From: Myxococcales bacterium
GTDB taxonomy: Bacteria; Myxococcota; Polyangia; Fen-1088
Reading direction: 5' to 3'
DNA: 9,575 nucleotides
NCBI GenBank assembly: GCA_003153875.1
Contig: PMBY01000464.1
Coordinates: 1-9,575 of the forward strand
A program made the position numbers and the translations under genes. Below are positions 6,523-9,575 of this stretch, piece by piece. The notes under the pieces are model-generated. The model made no database searches, had not been told where the DNA came from, and worked only from the letters and a program-made list of their open reading frames with translations. Each line of letters begins with the position of its first letter. The stretch's first letter is position 1.

Positions 6523-7722
6523 TTGATTAAGTTGGCAAAACGGCTGTCCGTTGTTGAGCCATCAATGACCATGAAGGTGACGGCAAAGGCGGCGGAGCTG
6601 CGGGGACAGGGGGTGGACGTGGTGAGCTTTGGCGCGGGCGAGCCGGACTTCGATACGCCCGCTCACATCAAGGAAGCCGCCAAGAGGGCGCTCGATGCCG
6701 GGGCCACCAAATACACCGCAGTGGAAGGGACACCTCAACTGCGCAAGGCCGCGGCGGTTTGGCTGGGCAAGGCCCATGGTTTCGAGATCAACCCCAAAGA
6801 GGTCATGGTCAGCGCGGGCGCCAAGCAGTCCCTGTTCAACGCCTTCCATGTGCTGCTGGACGAAGGCGACGAGATCATCATCCCAGCGCCCTACTGGGTG
6901 AGCTACGCCGAGATCGCCAAGTTGGCCGGCGCCAAGCCGGTGCCGGTGGTGTCCCGGCCGGAAGACGACTTCGTCGTCAACCCCGAGGCCGTGGCCCGCG
7001 CGATCACGCCGCGTACGCGCATCATCCTGATCGTTTCGCCCAGCAACCCCACCGGTGCGGTCTATGACGAGAAGACTCTGCGCGCCCTGGCCGACCTGGC
7101 GGTGGGGCACGACATCTGGCTGCTCACCGACGACATCTACCGCTGTCTTTGCTACGGCGATGCTCGCTTCGTGCAGCCGGCCACCTTCAGCCCCGAGGTG
7201 CGCAAGCGCACCATCATCGTGGACGGGGTTTCCAAGGCCTTCGCCATGACTGGGTGGCGTATCGGTTTCTGTGTGGCGCCTCTGCCGGTGATCGAGGGCA
7301 TGTCGACCCTGCAAGGGCAATCCACGACCAACGCGGCTGCGGTCAGCCAGGCGGCAGCCGTGGCAGCCTTGGAAGGGCCGACCGACGAGCTGGAGCGCAT
7401 GCGGCTGGAATTCGACAAGCGGCGCCAGTACATGGTGAAGACCCTGCGGGCCATGCCAGGGGTCAAATGCGTCGAGCCCAAAGGCGCTTTCTATGCCTTC
7501 CCCGACATGAACGCGTTCCTGGACCGGCGCACGCCCGGGGGCAAGGTCATCGACGGCGATCCGGCCCTGTGCGAGTATTTCATCGAGGAGGCCAAGGTGG
7601 CGGTCGTTCCAGGATCAGCCTTCTATGCTCCGGGCTACGTGCGCCTGTCGTACGCCACCTCGCAGGCCAATATCGAGAAGGGCCTCGGCCGCATTGGCGA
7701 GGCCCTAGCCAAGCTGAAGTAA
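6523..7722 (+). CDS. Class I PLP-dependent aminotransferase, aspartate aminotransferase-like (1-beta type)
   Basis: A 399-residue fold-type I aminotransferase, probably aspartate:2-oxoglutarate. Motifs: GAGEPDFDTP (37-46), KYTAVEGTPQLR (63-74), AGAKQSLFN (98-106), PAPYWVSY (121-128), SPSNPTG (172-178), TDDIY (202-206; Asp contacts the PLP ring nitrogen), PLP-lysine SKAFAMTGWRIG (237-248, Lys238) and the carboxylate-binding Arg of YVRLSYATS (372-380). Lys101 matches the lysine that in 1-beta enzymes such as that of Thermus recognises the side-chain carboxylate. Members of this subgroup can also transaminate prephenate, so a role in Tyr/Phe synthesis is possible. The start is TTG at 6523, giving the family-typical IKLAKRLS beginning, with AAGG (6512-6515) 7 bases upstream inside the end of coaD. 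It is the last gene of the rsmD operon. Confidence 0.93.
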   Translation: MIKLAKRLSVVEPSMTMKVTAKAAELRGQGVDVVSFGAGEPDFDTPAHIKEAAKRALDAGATKYTAVEGTPQLRKAAAVWLGKAHGFEINPKEVMVSAGAKQSLFNAFHVLLDEGDEIIIPAPYWVSYAEIAKLAGAKPVPVVSRPEDDFVVNPEAVARAITPRTRIILIVSPSNPTGAVYDEKTLRALADLAVGHDIWLLTDDIYRCLCYGDARFVQPATFSPEVRKRTIIVDGVSKAFAMTGWRIGFCVAPLPVIEGMSTLQGQSTTNAAAVSQAAAVAALEGPTDELERMRLEFDKRRQYMVKTLRAMPGVKCVEPKGAFYAFPDMNAFLDRRTPGGKVIDGDPALCEYFIEEAKVAVVPGSAFYAPGYVRLSYATSQANIEKGLGRIGEALAKLK

Positions 7723-7727
7723 GCCTT

Positions 7728-7824
7728 TTTCACCACGGAGGTCACAGCTGACAAGAAGGGAAAGGGTCTGGTCCGAACCCCTTCCCTCTCTTCCGATCTC
7801 CGTGCTCTCCGTGCTCTCTGTGAG
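7728..7824. repeat. Inverted and tandem repeat element with central hairpin (bidirectional terminator)
   Basis: The element fills the gap between two convergent genes. The left arm TTTCACCACGGAGGTCACAG (7728-7747) contains CACGGAG; the right arm is CTCCGTGCT twice in tandem (7798-7806, 7807-7815) followed by the variant CTCTGTGAG (7816-7824), the complement of CACGGAG and CACAG. Between them lies an imperfect stem of AAGAAGGGAAAGGGT (7753-7767) with ACCCCTTCCCTCTCTT (7777-7792), loop about 9 bases. The whole could fold as one long hairpin. It probably ends both transcripts; a T-run (7726-7730) on the plus strand precedes it. The arms resemble CACGGAG-type repeats that I recall as dispersed between genes in several environmental bacteria. 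Confidence 0.65.
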
Positions 7825-7834
7825 AACCAGCTAA

Positions 7835-8746
7835 CTAGGAAACGGCGCCTTCCAAGGCGGCCAGCGTGCCCGCGTCGGCGTCCAGCTCGACGCGCGTTCC
7901 ATAAGGCAAGGCGCGGTTGCGCCGGCCGTGGCCGACGGGTGCACCCAGGACCACGGGAATGCGCAGGCGGCCCAGCCGTTCGCGCAGCACCTCGCTGGCC
8001 GTGGGAGACGCCAGTTTGGATCCCTCGGGGTCGTCGCAATCGCGAAACTCGCCGGTCACCAGCCCGGCCGCTGTCTCAAGCACGCCGGCCAGCTCCAGTT
8101 GGGTGAGCAGGCGATCGATCCGGTAGGGGCGCTCGCCCACATCCTCGAAGAACAGGATCGCGCCGCGAAGGTCGGGCAGATAGGGCGTCCCCAGCATGCG
8201 CGAGAACACCTCGAGGTTGCCGCCCAGAAGTGGTCCCTGCGCGTGGCCGTTGACCAAGGCCTCCAGTCCTGAAAGCAGCAAACGCGCATCCGGCTGTTCC
8301 AGCGCCGCGAAGAGGGCGTCGTGATCCTCGCTGGCCAGGCGCCCGAGCTGCGTGACCACCGGCCCGTGAATCGAGGCCAGGCCCGCCCGCGCCGCCTGCG
8401 CCAACAGCAAGGTTCCGTCGGAGAATCCCACGATGGGTTTGGCTGCTCCCCGCAGCAGGTCCGGACCCAGCGCAGCCAGGATGCGCAGCAGCCCGTAGCC
8501 GCCCCGGCCCATGATCACCGCGCGCGCGTCCGGATCGCGCAGCGCTGCCCGCAACTCGGCCAAGCGAACCTGGTCGGGCCCGGCGGTGAACCCGGTGGCG
8601 CGAAACAAGGAAACCGGGTCGTAGCGAAGCTGGTAGCGGGCCGACAGCAGCGCCGCGCCCTGGGCAAAATCCTCGGGCGGAATGGGCCCCGAGGGCGCCA
8701 CCACGCGCACCACATCACCAGGTCGCAGATGCGGAGGCCTGAGCAC
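7835..8746 (-). CDS. LD-carboxypeptidase (peptidase family S66, LdcA/MccF type)
   Basis: A 303-residue cytoplasmic serine peptidase. LdcA removes the terminal D-Ala from murein tetrapeptides during cell wall recycling. The S66 catalytic triad is visible: nucleophile Ser109 in VGFSDGT (106-112), Glu201 in LFFEDVGE (198-205) and His273 in APVGHGRRN (269-277). Other signatures are VAPSGP near the N-terminus (16-21), MGRGGYGLLRIL (79-90), IHGPV (126-130), GPLLGGNL (171-178) and RIDRLLTQLE (209-218). Length is normal (300-350) and there is no signal peptide. The start GTG at 8746 lies 2 bases after the stop of the upstream gene, so the two form an operon and are probably coupled; no strong Shine-Dalgarno is seen. 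The related MccF immunity peptidases share this triad, so the substrate is inferred from the commoner family role. Confidence 0.92.
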   Translation of the reverse strand: MLRPPHLRPGDVVRVVAPSGPIPPEDFAQGAALLSARYQLRYDPVSLFRATGFTAGPDQVRLAELRAALRDPDARAVIMGRGGYGLLRILAALGPDLLRGAAKPIVGFSDGTLLLAQAARAGLASIHGPVVTQLGRLASEDHDALFAALEQPDARLLLSGLEALVNGHAQGPLLGGNLEVFSRMLGTPYLPDLRGAILFFEDVGERPYRIDRLLTQLELAGVLETAAGLVTGEFRDCDDPEGSKLASPTASEVLRERLGRLRIPVVLGAPVGHGRRNRALPYGTRVELDADAGTLAALEGAVS

Positions 8747-8748
8747 GG

Positions 8749-9552
8749 CTAGCGGCGCCGTTTGGTGCGACGTCGTCCGTTCGCACCTTGTACGGGCCGT
8801 GCCGGCGGAAGATCGCCCTTGGCCGGTACTGCCGCATCCCGGGAGGCCGGCGACTCGCCCGACGGCTCGGCGGAGCCGGAGAATTCTCCGGACTCTCCTC
8901 CTACCGCCCCTTGCAATGCGCCGGTCAGACTGGAGGCGACAGCCATGGGAACCGCTTCGGGAACAGCGCCGCTGTCATTCGATCCCGCAGGCGTAGCCGA
9001 CTCGGCCGAGACGGCCGCGCTCGCCGCGGGCTGCTCATCTTTCGCGATAGGCGCCTGGTCGGCAGCCTGCTCCTCGGATGGGGCCGGTTGAGAAGCCACC
9101 TCGACAGCCTCGAACGCCAACTGGACGGCTGGCGTCCGCGCGGGCTCTTCGGTCGCAGCCGGACTTTCAGGTGCCGATGCGGCGGCGGCCGGCACAGGTG
9201 CGGCTTGGGCCGGCTCGACCGAGGCCGCCGTCGCGACGACAGCGGGTGTGGCCGCCGCGGACGGCGTGCTGGCCGTCTTGGCCGCGGGCGGCGGCGGGAT
9301 CCACATGGCCGCCCCGGCGTCGTCTGGCCGGACCGGGCGCACCTGCATTCCACTTCCCGCCCCGTCGGCAGATTCCACCACATGCAAGACCCGCACAGAA
9401 ACCAGCGAGTCTGCCGAGCGCACATCCAGTGGCGTGCCCACGGGAAGCGGATCCTTCATGACGACGAAGAACTCGCCTCCCTCGCCCTCCCGCACTTCAT
9501 CGGCACGAGTTATCACAACGCCTGCGTAACAGATTTCAACTGGCGCTTGCAT
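8749..9552 (-). CDS. Putative PilZ-like domain protein with long Ala/Pro-rich tail and basic C-terminus
   Basis: A 267-residue protein I cannot assign firmly. Residues 1-80 look like a small beta-barrel: EFFVVMKDPLPVGTPLDV (27-44), VSVRVLHVVES (51-61) and GSGMQVRP (66-73) follow the strand order and the final G-M-x-V of PilZ-type domains, but the RxxxR c-di-GMP-binding motif is not visible. Residues 87-255 are low-complexity, rich in Ala, Pro, Glu and Ser, and probably disordered. The last residues, NGRRRTKRRR, are strongly basic and could bind nucleic acid or another polyanion. No signal peptide or membrane helix is present. The ATG at 9552 is the first start after an in-frame TAG (9565-9567); no clear Shine-Dalgarno is visible. 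It is followed 2 bases later by the LD-carboxypeptidase gene. The reading frame is trusted; the function is not known. Confidence 0.72.
   Translation of the reverse strand: MQAPVEICYAGVVITRADEVREGEGGEFFVVMKDPLPVGTPLDVRSADSLVSVRVLHVVESADGAGSGMQVRPVRPDDAGAAMWIPPPPAAKTASTPSAAATPAVVATAASVEPAQAAPVPAAAASAPESPAATEEPARTPAVQLAFEAVEVASQPAPSEEQAADQAPIAKDEQPAASAAVSAESATPAGSNDSGAVPEAVPMAVASSLTGALQGAVGGESGEFSGSAEPSGESPASRDAAVPAKGDLPPARPVQGANGRRRTKRRR
8876..8891. repeat. 16-bp perfect palindrome inside the Ala/Pro-rich protein gene
   Basis: CCGGAGAATTCTCCGG is a perfect self-complementary 16-mer in the part coding for GEFSG. It may be a chance result of Ser/Gly/Glu codons in a low-complexity tail, or a protein-binding site within the gene. 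Confidence 0.35.
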
Positions 9553-9575
9553 GACGACGCGAGTCTACAGGGATG

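Noticed and set aside
5454..7722. rsmD-coaD-aminotransferase cluster as a novel system
   Set aside because: All three are well-known housekeeping families and rsmD-coaD adjacency is common; tight spacing is normal operon structure.
7835..8746. MccF-type antibiotic-peptide immunity gene
   Set aside because: The S66 triad does not separate MccF from LdcA, but there is no microcin-type biosynthesis gene nearby, so the cell wall recycling role is preferred.

Overview
The window is GC-rich, densely packed bacterial chromosome. It holds ten protein-coding genes, most of them housekeeping, on both strands. The Rossmann-type RsmD, the 1-beta aspartate aminotransferase, a group I BirA without a DNA-binding domain, and an Ala/Pro-rich protein with an Arg/Lys tail fit a Myxococcota or other former Deltaproteobacteria-like genome. 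That is an impression from gene content and composition, not a phylogenetic result. I see no mobile element, CRISPR array, rRNA or convincing tRNA.

Layout from left to right: (1) the 3' part of a CAT/YfnA-type amino acid permease gene (+), cut by the window edge; (2) a polytopic membrane protein of the flippase-like/LPG-synthase-TM family (+); (3) convergent to it, a GT32-like DXD sugar transferase gene (-); (4) a 376-base gap with hairpins but no clear gene; (5) a nadC-birA operon (-) whose genes overlap by 4 bases; (6) a 67-base divergent promoter region; (7) a tight rsmD-coaD-aspC-type operon (+); (8) a 112-base convergent gap holding an inverted and tandem repeat element; (9) an operon (-) of a putative PilZ-like Ala/Pro-rich protein followed by an LD-carboxypeptidase.

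Functionally, the nadC-birA and rsmD-coaD-aminotransferase groups together serve cofactor metabolism (NAD, biotin attachment, CoA), ribosome modification and amino acid nitrogen metabolism. The left side (flippase-like protein and sugar transferase) and the right side (LD-carboxypeptidase) concern the envelope. The window does not show an obvious new system. The best leads are structural: the repeat between the aminotransferase and LD-carboxypeptidase genes, mutually exclusive hairpins after the flippase-like gene, the unexplained gap upstream of the sugar transferase, and the architecture of the protein at the right end.
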